Shown: positions 16,971 to 26,046, counted from the stretch's first letter. The stretch: DNA of 64,000 nucleotides from Parcubacteria group bacterium Gr01-1014_13 (GCA_007376295.1 VMGB01000001.1:62001-126000), one strand, 5' to 3'. Program-made: numbers and translations. Notes: a model not told the origin generated them from the letters alone.

Positions 16971-17396
16971 ATGGATCAATTCGTAGTGCCACAATTTATA
17001 GATGTAGAAGACAAGATTTTTGGTCCGATAACCACCCGGCAGTTTCTAATTCTGCTTTCAGCCGGATTGCTTATGTTTATTGCCTTTAAATTAGCTGATA
17101 TCGGCTTGTTTATTTTTTTGGCAGTACTTATTGGCGGATCTGCTTTGGTGCTGGGGTTTATAAAAATAAATGGCCAGCCATTTCATTATTTTTTATTGAA
17201 TATAATACAAACCGTGCGTAGGCCCAGCCGACGTCTGTGGTATAAAAGTTTTACCAAAAACGAACTTACCGAATCAATTCAATCCGGAAAAGTAGAAATA
17301 GTGGAAGCCGTAAAAGAAATCCCGCGCATGTCATACAGCAGAATACGTGATTTATCATTAACCGTTAATACTGGAGGTTATTACAAACCAGAATAA
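16971..17396 (+). CDS. PrgI family membrane protein of the type IV secretion-like locus
   Basis: 141 residues from ATG 16971, one base after the previous stop. The N-terminus QFVVPQFIDVEDKIFGPIT is the PrgI signature; two adjacent membrane segments follow (FLILLSAGLLMFIAFKLAD and IGLFIFLAVLIGGSALVLG), then a basic cytosolic tail. PrgI proteins are found directly upstream of VirB4-type ATPases in Gram-positive and Patescibacteria conjugation-like systems and correspond to a VirB3-like inner-membrane component. The order here, PrgI, small protein, ATPase, fits. Confidence 0.87.
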   Translation: MDQFVVPQFIDVEDKIFGPITTRQFLILLSAGLLMFIAFKLADIGLFIFLAVLIGGSALVLGFIKINGQPFHYFLLNIIQTVRRPSRRLWYKSFTKNELTESIQSGKVEIVEAVKEIPRMSYSRIRDLSLTVNTGGYYKPE

Positions 17397-17399
17397 TTT

Positions 17400-18077
17400 A
17401 TGTCAGAAAAACCCAAGAAAAAGAAAATATCAGTTCCTAGCGCTCAACAGCACCTGCCTTTTGCGGAAATAAAATTTGATACGGCAGTAATGAAAGACGG
17501 AACATTGCGCGCAATTTTGATGGTTTCGAGTATAAATTTCGCGCTCAAAAATGAAGATGAACAAAATGCAATTGTTTCTTCTTATGTTTCTTTTTTAAAT
17601 GGTTTGGATTTTCCTTTGCAGATTGTAATTCAGTCCCGGCAGTTATATATCAAACCCTATTTGGAAAAATTATTAAAACTGGAACGTGAACAAACCAATG
17701 AATTATTGCGAGTGCAGATAGCCGATTACCGATCTTTTGTGGGTGAACTTGTCAGTCTAGGTAAAATAATGAGTAAGCAATTTTTTGTAGTTGTGCCCTA
17801 TGATCCACTTTCAAATAAAAAACGAGGTTTTTGGGCCAGAATGAAAGAGGTAATTAACCCCGCTATTACCGTGAAACTTAAAGACGAAAGATTCCAACAA
17901 CGAAAACATGACTTGGATATGCGTGTGCGGCAAATAGAAACTGGTCTTGCCAGCATGAACCTGGAAGTTGTACGGCTTGATACCCAGTCGTTAATCGAAT
18001 TGTTTTATTCCACATATAATCCGGATATAGCTTTTAGCGAGCATTTAGCGCCGGTTAATCAGTTACAAGTAGAATAA
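17400..18077 (+). CDS. TraC N-terminal-like protein preceding the VirB4-like ATPase
   Basis: 225 residues, starting 3 bases after PrgI and ending 1 base before the ATPase gene. A basic N-terminus leads into QHLPFAEIKFDTAVMKDGTLRAILMVSSINFALKNEDEQ, a fold usually found as the N-terminal part of conjugative TraC/VirB4 ATPases. It looks like that domain carried as a separate subunit. No Walker motifs are present. It probably forms a complex with the following ATPase at the membrane through PrgI; that assembly is inferred from gene order. Confidence 0.7.
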   Translation: MSEKPKKKKISVPSAQQHLPFAEIKFDTAVMKDGTLRAILMVSSINFALKNEDEQNAIVSSYVSFLNGLDFPLQIVIQSRQLYIKPYLEKLLKLEREQTNELLRVQIADYRSFVGELVSLGKIMSKQFFVVVPYDPLSNKKRGFWARMKEVINPAITVKLKDERFQQRKHDLDMRVRQIETGLASMNLEVVRLDTQSLIELFYSTYNPDIAFSEHLAPVNQLQVE

Positions 18078-18078
18078 T

Positions 18079-19959
18079 ATGGCTTTTAAACCAAAATTTC
18101 CTACAACATCATTTAAAGAAAAGGGTGGTTTGGCGTCCAAAGAAACCGAGATTAACAAAAAATCCGCCGAAGAACTGATAACCCTTGAAGAAGAAAGGGT
18201 TTATCGCGAGGGTACCGTTTCCATCAAAGATTTGCTGGCCCCGTCGGCATTTAATGTCGAATCCAATTTCATAAAACTAGGTGATATATTTTGCCGGACA
18301 ATTTTTGTGGTGACCTATCCGCGGTATATTTCTGTTGGTTGGAGTTCTCCTATTTTAAATTTATCCATTACCATGGATATTGCGATGTTTTTTTATCCGG
18401 TAAAGTCGGGAATAATTTTGAAACAACTTAGAAATAAAGTAGGTGCGTTAGAAGCCCAGCTTAATGCCGATTCTGAAAAAGGCGCTCCTAGAGATCCGCT
18501 TCGGGAAACTGCTTTGCGTGATATTGAACAGTTGCGTGATGATCTTACCCAAGGTACAGAGCATTTTTTTCAATTTTCTTTTTATGTCACACTTTACGCT
18601 AAAACCAAAGAAGAGTTAGATCAAACATCAGAGGATGTAGAAAATATATTTGGCTCCAAACTCATCAACAGCCGTAAAGTTTTGTATCAATCTGAACAAG
18701 GCTTTAATTCCACTTTGCCTTTGGCCAATGACGAGCTAATGATAGCTTTCAATCTTAATTCGTCTCCGATTGCCGCATCGTTTCCCTTTATTTCCGCTGA
18801 ACTCACATCGGATGATGGCATTTTGTATGGTGTTAATCGCCACAACAACAGCTTGATTCTTTTTGATCGATTTTCTTTACAGAACGCCAACATGGCAGTG
18901 TTTGCTACCTCCGGTGCTGGTAAGAGTTATGCAATCAAATTAGAGATTTTACGCACCATGATGATGGGCGTAGATGTGATTGTTATTGACCCAGAAATGG
19001 AATATAAACATTTGGCTGATGCTGTGGGCGGAACGTATATAAATATCTCGCTTTCTTCTGAAAGCAAGGTGAATCCATTTGATTTGCCACGCCCTACCGG
19101 CGGCGAGGAGTTTTCTACCGAGGATATTATTCGTGGCGCGGTGATAACCGTAAAAGGATTGCTGCGAATCATGTTGGGTACTATGACCACTGAACAGGAC
19201 TCGATCATAGACAGAGCTTTAATAGAAACTTATGCTAAAAAAGATATTACACCAGAAGCTGATCTAAATGTAGTACAACCGCCTATAATTCAGGACTTGC
19301 AAGAAATTTTGGAAGGCATGGAAGGTTCTGGGGATTTAGTTTTGAGATTGCAGAAATATACCAATGGTACATTTAGCGGTTTGTTCAATTCACCAACCAA
19401 TGTAGACATGAAAAATCAGTTAGTAGTGTTTAGTGTCCGCGATTTGGAAGATGAGCTGCGTCCAATGGCTATTTATGCCATTATCAACTATATTTGGAAT
19501 GTGGTGCGATCCGAACGCAAAAGACGTATTCTGGTAATCGATGAAGCTTGGTGGCTGATGCAACACGAAGACAGTGCCAGATTTATCTTTGCTTTAGTAA
19601 AACGTGCTCGTAAATATTATTTAGGAGTTACCACCATTACCCAAGACGTAAATGACTTCTTGCATTCACAATATGGCCAAGCTATTGTGACCAACTCGGC
19701 TTTGCAATTATTGCTTCGACAATCTCCAGCAGCGATAGATTTGGTGCAAAAGGTCTTTATTTTAACAGAAGGTGAAAAATACTTGTTGCTTGGCAGTGGG
19801 GTAGGAGAAGGTATTTTCTTTGCGGGAAATAAGCACGCGGCTATAAAAGTGGTTGCTTCCTATACCGAGGATCAATTGGTAACCACTAATCCAGAACAAC
19901 TTTTGGAAATCGAAAGGTCAAAAAAAGATTTTGAGAAACAGACTAGTGGACCTGCTTAA
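18079..19959 (+). CDS. virB4: VirB4/TraC-like secretion ATPase
   Basis: 626 residues. Walker A is FATSGAGKSYAIK near residues 275-287; Walker B is ILVIDEAWW near 482-491. In between, VIVIDPEMEYKHLADAVGG and VNPFDLP are typical of the VirB4/HerA-FtsK clade. It would power assembly of the pilus or channel and substrate movement from the cytosolic face. The N-terminal 200 residues match the region that in other bacteria is joined to the TraC-N domain, here carried by the preceding gene. Family assignment is firm; the substrate is unknown. Confidence 0.92.
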   Translation: MAFKPKFPTTSFKEKGGLASKETEINKKSAEELITLEEERVYREGTVSIKDLLAPSAFNVESNFIKLGDIFCRTIFVVTYPRYISVGWSSPILNLSITMDIAMFFYPVKSGIILKQLRNKVGALEAQLNADSEKGAPRDPLRETALRDIEQLRDDLTQGTEHFFQFSFYVTLYAKTKEELDQTSEDVENIFGSKLINSRKVLYQSEQGFNSTLPLANDELMIAFNLNSSPIAASFPFISAELTSDDGILYGVNRHNNSLILFDRFSLQNANMAVFATSGAGKSYAIKLEILRTMMMGVDVIVIDPEMEYKHLADAVGGTYINISLSSESKVNPFDLPRPTGGEEFSTEDIIRGAVITVKGLLRIMLGTMTTEQDSIIDRALIETYAKKDITPEADLNVVQPPIIQDLQEILEGMEGSGDLVLRLQKYTNGTFSGLFNSPTNVDMKNQLVVFSVRDLEDELRPMAIYAIINYIWNVVRSERKRRILVIDEAWWLMQHEDSARFIFALVKRARKYYLGVTTITQDVNDFLHSQYGQAIVTNSALQLLLRQSPAAIDLVQKVFILTEGEKYLLLGSGVGEGIFFAGNKHAAIKVVASYTEDQLVTTNPEQLLEIERSKKDFEKQTSGPA

Positions 19960-19989
19960 TTTTAAAATTTAAAATTGAAATTTAATTTT

Positions 19990-20571
19990 ATGTCCCTGCG
20001 CGCTCGCATTTTTATCATCATAAGTATAGTGGTATTTCTAATTTTAGGAATAAGCATATTTTTGATTGTTAGAAACAAAAATAAAAATGCCCAACCCCAG
20101 ACTGGCGAGCCAAATACCACAGTCAACAGTAATGGCCAGCCTAATGACGGAACAACAGTTGGCGCTCAGGCTCCGGCCGGTCTCCCAGCCAAGACAGCCA
20201 CTCCTTTGGAGGCTGAAAAAAATAGCGTATCTCAACTGGCCAAGTTTTTTCTGGAACGTTACGGCACCTATTCATCGGACAATGATTTTCAGAATATAAA
20301 AGAAGTTGAAGTTTTTGTTACCGCAGCTCTATGGTCAAAGATTAGCGCGCCAATGAATTCTAAAACGACAACAAATGGCTTTGTGGGCATGACTACAAAA
20401 GTGATTAGCATGGAATTAACGGATTGGTCTGATACCGCGGCCACAGTAGAGTTAAAAACAACCAGAACCGAAGAAAAAAATGGCGTAGTTTCTACGCGCT
20501 ACCAAAATGCTACCGTGGAAATGGTAAAAGAAAATGGCGTTTGGTTGGCAGACAAATTGGTATGGAATTAG
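19990..20571 (+). CDS. membrane-anchored protein with a C-terminal NTF2/VirB8-like domain
   Basis: 193 residues from ATG 19990; an in-frame TTG at 19975 would add five residues. One membrane segment at about residues 6-25 (IIISIVVFLILGISIFLIV) is followed by a Pro/Gly/Thr-rich linker and a folded outer domain of about 110 residues (LAKFFLERYGTYSSDNDF to the C-terminus NGVWLADKLVWN). One N-terminal helix plus a compact outer NTF2-like domain is the layout of VirB8, a core type IV secretion component. The match is by architecture, not by clear sequence motif. Confidence 0.6.
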   Translation: MSLRARIFIIISIVVFLILGISIFLIVRNKNKNAQPQTGEPNTTVNSNGQPNDGTTVGAQAPAGLPAKTATPLEAEKNSVSQLAKFFLERYGTYSSDNDFQNIKEVEVFVTAALWSKISAPMNSKTTTNGFVGMTTKVISMELTDWSDTAATVELKTTRTEEKNGVVSTRYQNATVEMVKENGVWLADKLVWN

Positions 20572-20572
20572 T

Positions 20573-21199
20573 ATGATTCATCGGTTGATAAATAAAGTAA
20601 AAGATTTATTATTTCCAAAATTTTGCGTAAATTGTGAAAAAGAAGGAGTCTGGTTGTGTGAGGCGTGTCTTTCCTTAGAAAATTTAGCTCAAGAAGATAG
20701 AGCCGTGGCCAATTTAGATGGCATAACGGCTTTATTTAATTACGGAGATAATACAATATCAAAATTAATTCAGATGTTTAAATATAATTATTTATTGGAG
20801 ATTGCCGATATTTTTGAAAAAATTATTACTGAAACTAAATTTAATAATACCTGGACTGATTTTGTCATTATTCCCGTACCGCTTCACGCCCGACGAGAGC
20901 GTGAAAGGGGATTGAACCAAGCCGAAGTTTTAGCCATGATGTTCGCCAAAAAATTTGGTTTAAGTATAAATAAAAATTTAAACCGCGTAGTTTATACCGT
21001 TCAGCAGGCAAAGTTATCTGGAGAAGAGAGGCGACAAAATTTAAAAGACGCCTTTGTTTTTAAAGGCGGTGCAGTACCAGAAAAAGTTTTATTAGTAGAC
21101 GATGTATATACGACTGGCGCCACTATGCAGGAATGTGCCAGAGTTTTAAAAAATAACGGGGTGAAAGTTGTTTGGGGTTTGGTGTTAGCAAAGGGTTAG
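20573..21199 (+). CDS. comFC: ComFC-type amidophosphoribosyltransferase-like protein
   Basis: 208 residues from ATG 20573, one base after the previous stop. An N-terminal zinc knuckle (C18, C21, C29, C32) precedes the phosphoribosyltransferase domain with RERGLNQAEVLA and the PRPP loop LLVDDVYTTGAT near residue 173. ComFC (GntX/ComF) helps handle incoming single-stranded DNA during natural transformation. Its place directly after the VirB4/VirB8-like genes is suggestive of a link between this locus and DNA transfer. It converges on the DUF59 gene with a 4-base overlap. Confidence 0.9.
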   Translation: MIHRLINKVKDLLFPKFCVNCEKEGVWLCEACLSLENLAQEDRAVANLDGITALFNYGDNTISKLIQMFKYNYLLEIADIFEKIITETKFNNTWTDFVIIPVPLHARRERERGLNQAEVLAMMFAKKFGLSINKNLNRVVYTVQQAKLSGEERRQNLKDAFVFKGGAVPEKVLLVDDVYTTGATMQECARVLKNNGVKVVWGLVLAKG

Positions 21200-21528
21200 A
21201 TAGCCAACATAGCCCGTACATCCGGGTTCATTCTGTCTGCAGTCCAGGCCGGTTCCCAAACGAGGTTTATGGATACTTTTTCTACATCAGGAATTTCTTC
21301 GGCAACTTCTTCTACCTGAGCGATTATGCTAGGCCCGACTGGGCAGCCCATGCTAGTAAACGTCATAGTAATTTCGACGCAGCCGTCTTTAATATCTACA
21401 TCATAAATTAATCCTAAATCCACAATACCAACCCCTAATTCCGGGTCAATTACATTGTTAAGCAGCGCCCAATATGGTTGGGTGCGTTGTTCGGGAGGAA
21501 CAGGAAATTGTTTAGCTTTTTTTGTCAT
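21196..21528 (-). CDS. SufT-like DUF59/MIP18 family iron-sulfur assembly factor
   Basis: 110 residues. The DUF59 fold is shown by NNVIDPELGVGIVDLGLIYDV, MTFTSMGCPVGP with the conserved Cys, and VSINLVWEPAWTADRM. Proteins of this family assist maturation of [4Fe-4S] proteins and are often the last gene of suf operons. It overlaps the end of the SufU-like gene by 17 bases, so translation is probably coupled. Confidence 0.88.
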   Translation of the reverse strand: MTKKAKQFPVPPEQRTQPYWALLNNVIDPELGVGIVDLGLIYDVDIKDGCVEITMTFTSMGCPVGPSIIAQVEEVAEEIPDVEKVSINLVWEPAWTADRMNPDVRAMLAI

Positions 21529-21886
21529 ACAAATTTAATGCTTTTTTTAAGGTAGATAATCCAAGTAATGCGCATTTTACCCGTCCTGGGCTGATAGGCA
21601 CATGCAAAAGATCATATACTTTGGCCGCTTTTAATTTTTTTAGGCTAGAAATTTTTTTACCACCAATTTCGTCAGCCAGCAAAGACATAGCTGCTTGGCT
21701 AATAGCACAACCAGTGCCCACAAATCCAAGATCTTCCACAACTCCATTTTTGATTGTTAGTTCAAGTGAAATTTTATCACCACAAAGAGGATTATCTTCG
21801 GTAACTTTTATTGTGGGATTGGAAATACTTCCGGCATGATGCGGATGTTGGTAATGGTCCAGAATTGTTTCGGAATAAATATCCAT
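21512..21886 (-). CDS. sufU: SufU/IscU-like iron-sulfur scaffold or sulfurtransferase protein
   Basis: 124 residues. The N-terminus YSETILDHYQHPHHAG is diagnostic of the NifU-N/IscU fold, and the three conserved cysteines are seen in NPLCGDK, GTGCAIS and GRVKCALLG. In SUF systems with a group II SufS, SufU relays persulfide from the desulfurase through a zinc site. It starts one base before the end of sufS and overlaps the DUF59 gene. Confidence 0.92.
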   Translation of the reverse strand: MDIYSETILDHYQHPHHAGSISNPTIKVTEDNPLCGDKISLELTIKNGVVEDLGFVGTGCAISQAAMSLLADEIGGKKISSLKKLKAAKVYDLLHVPISPGRVKCALLGLSTLKKALNLYDKKS

Positions 21887-23107
21887 TTATTTAATTTTAA
21901 AAATTTTTAAGACTTTTTGCAGTGCTTTTTCAGCCATATCTATGTCTTTGGTTGTGTTGTATAAATAAAAACTCATTCGGGCAGTAGAGTTTACTCCTAA
22001 GCGGCCAACCAGTGGTTCGGCGCAGTGCAGACCTGAACGAATAGTCACACCTTCTTGGTTGAAAATTGTGGCAATATCATGCGGATGCACACCGGTAACG
22101 GTAAAAGAAAGAACGCCGCCGCAATCAGTAATGTGAGAAGGGGAGAATAGTTTTACTGCAGGGTAGCGAGAAAATCTTTTTTTGGCATAGGCCAAAAGTT
22201 TTCGGTCGTGGGCGGCAATAGCAGCCAGACCGATATTTTCTAAATAGTCGATGGCAGCGCCAAAGGCAATTACATCGGCAATATTGGGTGTGCCAGCTTC
22301 GAATTTCCAGGGGCCAGTGCGATAGGTGGCTGTTTGTTGTTGTACGCTCTCCACCATATCGCCTCCATACATATATGGAGTCATTTCAGCCATTATATTT
22401 TGTTTGACATATAAAACACCAACTCCGGTTGGGCCTAGCATTTTATGGGCGGAGAAAGCAAAGAAATCACAATCAATATCGCGTACATTTATTTTGGCAT
22501 GTCCGACCATCTGCGCGCCATCCACTAGTACTTTAGCGCCAACAGCATGGGCCATGGCCGTTATTTTTTTAACCGGTACAATTGTTCCGGTAACATTTGA
22601 CTGAGCGGTAACACATACCAGTTTTGTTTTTTCTGATAATAGTTTTTCATAGGCTTCTAGATCTAATAAATAATCAGAAGTTATCGGGATAATTTTTAAA
22701 ATAGCACCTTTTTCTTTGGCTAGTTCTTGCCAGGGGACCAGATTGGCGTGGTGTTCTAGAGCGCTGACAATTATTTCATCACCTTTGGTAATATGTGTTT
22801 TTGCCCAAGAAAAAGAAACGCAGTTTATAGCTTCTGTGCAATTTTTGGTAAAAATTACCTCTTCTTCATTTTTTGCACCAATAAATTTGGCTACTTTTTT
22901 TCTTACATCCTCGTATTGAGCGGTAGCTTCTTCGGAAAGAGTGTGGATGCCGCGGTGGATATTGGCGTTGCTGGTTGTGTAATATTTTTGTAATGCCAAA
23001 AGTACAGCTGTAGGCTTTTGGCTGGTGGAAGCGCTGTCTAAATAAACCAACGGTTTGCCATTGATTTTACGTTTTAATATGGGAAATTGTTTTTGGATAT
23101 TTTTCAT
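21887..23107 (-). CDS. sufS: cysteine desulfurase SufS
   Basis: 406 residues, normal for the group II class-V aminotransferase fold. It removes sulfur from cysteine as an enzyme-bound persulfide for Fe-S assembly. The PLP lysine lies in FFAFSAHKMLGPTGVG, the catalytic Cys in RSGLHCAEPL, and the PLP-binding His in ALEHHANLVPWQ. It is the fourth gene of the SUF operon, spaced 4 bases from sufD and adjoining sufU. Confidence 0.96.
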   Translation of the reverse strand: MKNIQKQFPILKRKINGKPLVYLDSASTSQKPTAVLLALQKYYTTSNANIHRGIHTLSEEATAQYEDVRKKVAKFIGAKNEEEVIFTKNCTEAINCVSFSWAKTHITKGDEIIVSALEHHANLVPWQELAKEKGAILKIIPITSDYLLDLEAYEKLLSEKTKLVCVTAQSNVTGTIVPVKKITAMAHAVGAKVLVDGAQMVGHAKINVRDIDCDFFAFSAHKMLGPTGVGVLYVKQNIMAEMTPYMYGGDMVESVQQQTATYRTGPWKFEAGTPNIADVIAFGAAIDYLENIGLAAIAAHDRKLLAYAKKRFSRYPAVKLFSPSHITDCGGVLSFTVTGVHPHDIATIFNQEGVTIRSGLHCAEPLVGRLGVNSTARMSFYLYNTTKDIDMAEKALQKVLKIFKIK

Positions 23108-23111
23108 GTAC

Positions 23112-23732
23112 TTAGCTTTTTGTTTGTGATAGAAATGTAGTAACAGCTTCGCGAATTTTATTTTTTATCTCTTCATCATCAATCGCTCCCAATTCAGTTT
23201 CAAAAAATCCCTGTACTAACAAAGCGCGAGCCTGCTGCTCAGAAAGACCTCGGGAGAGTAGGTAAAATAGCGCGTCTGCGTCTACTTTACCCACACTAGC
23301 TGCGTGGCCAGCTTTGACATCGTCAGTTTTAATTTCTAAAAATGGTGCAGTTTTGGCCGAGGCGTTCGCAGATAAAAGTAAGGTGTGGTGAGCAAAATAT
23401 GTATCTGCTCCATGACCTTCTTTTTCAATACTCCAAGCGCCTTCAATGCTGCAAGTTGATTTATCAGTCAAAGCGCTACGAATACGAGCTTTGATTTGAG
23501 TTTTTGGGGCTGCGTGGATAGCCTGTATTTTGGCATCAAAGGAAGAGTTGTCTGTTCCGAGAATAAAAAATATACACATACAGCTGGCTCCACGCCCTTG
23601 AGCGTTGATAGTTAAATGTCGTACACCAGGCCAGCCTGTGGTTATTAGGCCGACAATAACAATCTCCTCATCACTTTTTAAGGTAATTGTTTTGTCTGGA
23701 ATAGTATCAATAAACAAAATCTTATTTGGCAT
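23112..23732 (-). CDS. sufD: short SufD-like subunit of the SufBCD complex
   Basis: 206 residues, much shorter than canonical SufD (around 400), but the C-terminal beta-helix end is clear: LEIKTDDVKAGHAASVGKVD and YLLSRGLSEQQARALLVQGF match the shared SufB/SufD core. The missing N-terminal half resembles the reduced SufD of other Patescibacteria. With SufB and SufC it would form the scaffold where clusters are built. Gene order, 4-base spacing and homology to the neighbouring SufB make the call reliable. Confidence 0.88.
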   Translation of the reverse strand: MPNKILFIDTIPDKTITLKSDEEIVIVGLITTGWPGVRHLTINAQGRGASCMCIFFILGTDNSSFDAKIQAIHAAPKTQIKARIRSALTDKSTCSIEGAWSIEKEGHGADTYFAHHTLLLSANASAKTAPFLEIKTDDVKAGHAASVGKVDADALFYLLSRGLSEQQARALLVQGFFETELGAIDDEEIKNKIREAVTTFLSQTKS

Positions 23733-23736
23733 AAAT

Positions 23737-25155
23737 TTATCCTACTGATCCCGTCATCTCTAAAGCAAGTAGGCGATTGAGTTCCACCGCATATTCCATC
23801 GGCAATTTTCGGATAATTGGGTTGGCAAAACCATTTACAATTAAGGTGGCGGCTTGTTCTTCGCTAAGTCCGCGGCTCATTAAGTAGAAAAGTTCATCTT
23901 CACCAATACTGGCTACAGTCGCTTCATGGGCAATAGCGACATCTTCTTCCTTTATATCCATAGTTGGATAGGTATCGGAGCGAGAAGCTGGATCAAGCAT
24001 TAGGGCATCACAAACTACACGCGTCTTTACGTTTTTTGCGCCTTTTATTACCTTTACTAATCCGCGATAGGTGGAGCGTCCACCATTTTTACTGATTGAT
24101 TTGGAGATAATAGTAGAGCTGGTATCTGGAGCTAGGTGCATTACTTTTCCGCCCGCATCTTGGTGCTGGCCTTTAGAAGCAAAAGCCAGGGATTGAATTT
24201 CTCCTTTGGCACCGCGTTCACGCAGAATAATGCTAGGATATTTCATGGTAACCTTTGATCCCAAATTGCAGTCTAGCCAAAACATTTCAGCGTTTTCGTA
24301 GGCCATAGCTCGTTTGGTCACGAGATTGTAAACATTCCCAGACCAGTTTTGAATAGTAGTGTATTGAACACGCGCGCCTTTTTTGACAATAATTTCTACT
24401 ACAGCTGAGTGCAGAGAATCGCTGGAATAGGTAGGGGCGGTACAACCTTCTACATAGTGCACAGAGCTGCCTTCATCGGCAATAATTAGGGTGCGTTCAA
24501 ATTGACCCATGTTTTCTATATTTATACGGAAATATGCTTGGAGCGGTAACTCTATGTGCACACCTTTGGGCACATAAATAAACGATCCGCCAGACCAAAC
24601 TGCAGAGTTTAAGGCGGAGAATTTGTTATCTCCAGGCGGCACAACAGTGCCAAAATGTTTTTTAAAAAGTTCGGGATGGTTTTTTAGAGCGTCGTCAGTG
24701 GATTCAAAAATAACACCTTGTTTGGCCAGATTTTCGGCTAGTGAATGATAAACCATTTCGGATTCAAATTGAGCGCCCGTTCCAGCCAAAAACTTTTTTT
24801 CCGCTTCGGGAATTCCTAATTTATCAAAAGTGTCTTTAATTTCTTTGGGCACATCATCCCAGTTTCGTTTAGATTTATCTTGAGGGCGAACGTAGTAATG
24901 AATATTTTCAAAATCAATACCAGTAAGATCGGCTCCCCATTTTGGCATTTCTTTTCCTAAAAATACTTCGTAGGCATGCAAACGAAAATCAAGCATCCAT
25001 TGCGGTTCGCCTTTTTGACGGGAAATTTCACGGATAATATCAGCATTCAATCCCTTTTTGGAAGCAAAAAAACTTTTAGTTTTGGTACGAAAACTAAAAG
25101 CGGAATTATCGCCGGTTTGAGTCAGCATCTTTTTTGTTTTGAGTGGAACCGGCAT
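23737..25155 (-). CDS. sufB: Fe-S cluster scaffold protein SufB
   Basis: 472 residues, full length. SufB is the main scaffold of the SufBC2D complex. Characteristic stretches are NKFSALNSAVWSGGSFIYVP, YVEGCTAPTYSSDSLH, and EATVASIGEDELFYLMSRG near the C-terminus. It lies between sufC and sufD with 3-4 base gaps. The call is firm. Confidence 0.97.
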   Translation of the reverse strand: MPVPLKTKKMLTQTGDNSAFSFRTKTKSFFASKKGLNADIIREISRQKGEPQWMLDFRLHAYEVFLGKEMPKWGADLTGIDFENIHYYVRPQDKSKRNWDDVPKEIKDTFDKLGIPEAEKKFLAGTGAQFESEMVYHSLAENLAKQGVIFESTDDALKNHPELFKKHFGTVVPPGDNKFSALNSAVWSGGSFIYVPKGVHIELPLQAYFRINIENMGQFERTLIIADEGSSVHYVEGCTAPTYSSDSLHSAVVEIIVKKGARVQYTTIQNWSGNVYNLVTKRAMAYENAEMFWLDCNLGSKVTMKYPSIILRERGAKGEIQSLAFASKGQHQDAGGKVMHLAPDTSSTIISKSISKNGGRSTYRGLVKVIKGAKNVKTRVVCDALMLDPASRSDTYPTMDIKEEDVAIAHEATVASIGEDELFYLMSRGLSEEQAATLIVNGFANPIIRKLPMEYAVELNRLLALEMTGSVG

Positions 25156-25158
25156 AAA

Positions 25159-25920
25159 TTACTTTTTGATAAAAGAATCAAAACCGTCCTTCTCTATTTT
25201 CTTTACAATCTCTTTACCGCCTTGGGCAACAATTTTACCTTTGGACATGATATGAATTTTGTCTGGTTTGATAAAATCTAAAATTCTGGGATTGTGGCTG
25301 ACAATTATTAATCCCATGCCTTGTTTTTTTTGCACAGCGCCAAGTTGTTTGGCGACAATTTTTAGAGCATCAATGTCTAAACCAGAATCTATTTCGTCCA
25401 AAAAAGCAAACGATGGTTCAAGCACAGCCATCTGCAAAACTTCCGACTTTTTCTTTTCCCCGCCGGAAAACCCTTCGTTTATCGATCGGGACATAAAAGC
25501 CGGGTCTATCTTTAATTTTTCCATCTCAGTACGCAAAATGGCAGCAAAAGGAGCTGGTCCAATTGCCGGGGTTTTGGATTTTTGGGCAGTGGCTATGGTA
25601 TTTTTGGCTAAGCGTAAGAAGTTACCCAAAGCCACGCCAGCTACTACCTGAGGGTGCTGGAAGCCCAAAAATAGGCCGTTTTGGGCCCGTTGGGTAGGGG
25701 AAAGCTCAAGTATGCCTTTCTTGTCTAGTATTACGGATCCAGCAGTTACGGTATATTTTGGGTTGCCCATTAAGACAGAGAGCAGGGTGCTTTTTCCAGA
25801 GCCATTTTGACCCATAATAATATGGACTTCTCCCTGCGAAATATCCAAAGAAACACCGTTTAAAATCTTGGTGCTGCCAATAGCGGCATGTAAGTTTTTT
25901 ATCTTTAAAGTTTTAAGCAT
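25159..25920 (-). CDS. sufC: Fe-S assembly ATPase SufC
   Basis: 253 residues from ATG at 25920; an in-frame TTG at 25938 would add six residues but shortens the leader and is less likely. ABC-type ATPase with Walker A GQNGSGKST, signature FSGGEKKKSEV, and Walker B FLDEIDSGLD, the last being typical of SufC. It drives conformational change in the SufBCD scaffold. It is the first gene of the operon, about 27 bases from the predicted transcription start, without a Shine-Dalgarno sequence. Confidence 0.97.
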   Translation of the reverse strand: MLKTLKIKNLHAAIGSTKILNGVSLDISQGEVHIIMGQNGSGKSTLLSVLMGNPKYTVTAGSVILDKKGILELSPTQRAQNGLFLGFQHPQVVAGVALGNFLRLAKNTIATAQKSKTPAIGPAPFAAILRTEMEKLKIDPAFMSRSINEGFSGGEKKKSEVLQMAVLEPSFAFLDEIDSGLDIDALKIVAKQLGAVQKKQGMGLIIVSHNPRILDFIKPDKIHIMSKGKIVAQGGKEIVKKIEKDGFDSFIKK

Positions 25921-25953
25921 AAAAGTGGTAATTTTCAAGCAATCTTTTCTCTC

Positions 25954-25982
25954 ACTATATACGAAAATAACTCAGACGTCAA
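25954..25982 (-). promoter_or_regulatory. suf operon promoter
   Basis: Minus strand TTGACG (25977-25982), 17-base spacer, TATAGT (25954-25959). I see no clear IscR or Fur box around it. Confidence 0.75.
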
Positions 25983-25996
25983 TGGTATGAGTTAAA

Positions 25997-26024
25997 ACAA
26001 AAAAGAACGGACAAGACCGCTCTT
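25997..26024 (-). terminator. terminator of the DUF378 gene
   Basis: Minus strand hairpin AAGAGCGG/CCGTTCTT with one mismatch, followed by a T run. It separates the DUF378 gene from the suf promoter. Confidence 0.65.
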
Positions 26025-26046
26025 CTTTGTATTTTTACACTAAAAA

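Noticed and set aside
20534..20572. Earlier start for comFC
   Set aside because: It overlaps the VirB8-like gene and the ComFC zinc knuckle follows the ATG at 20573 at the usual distance.
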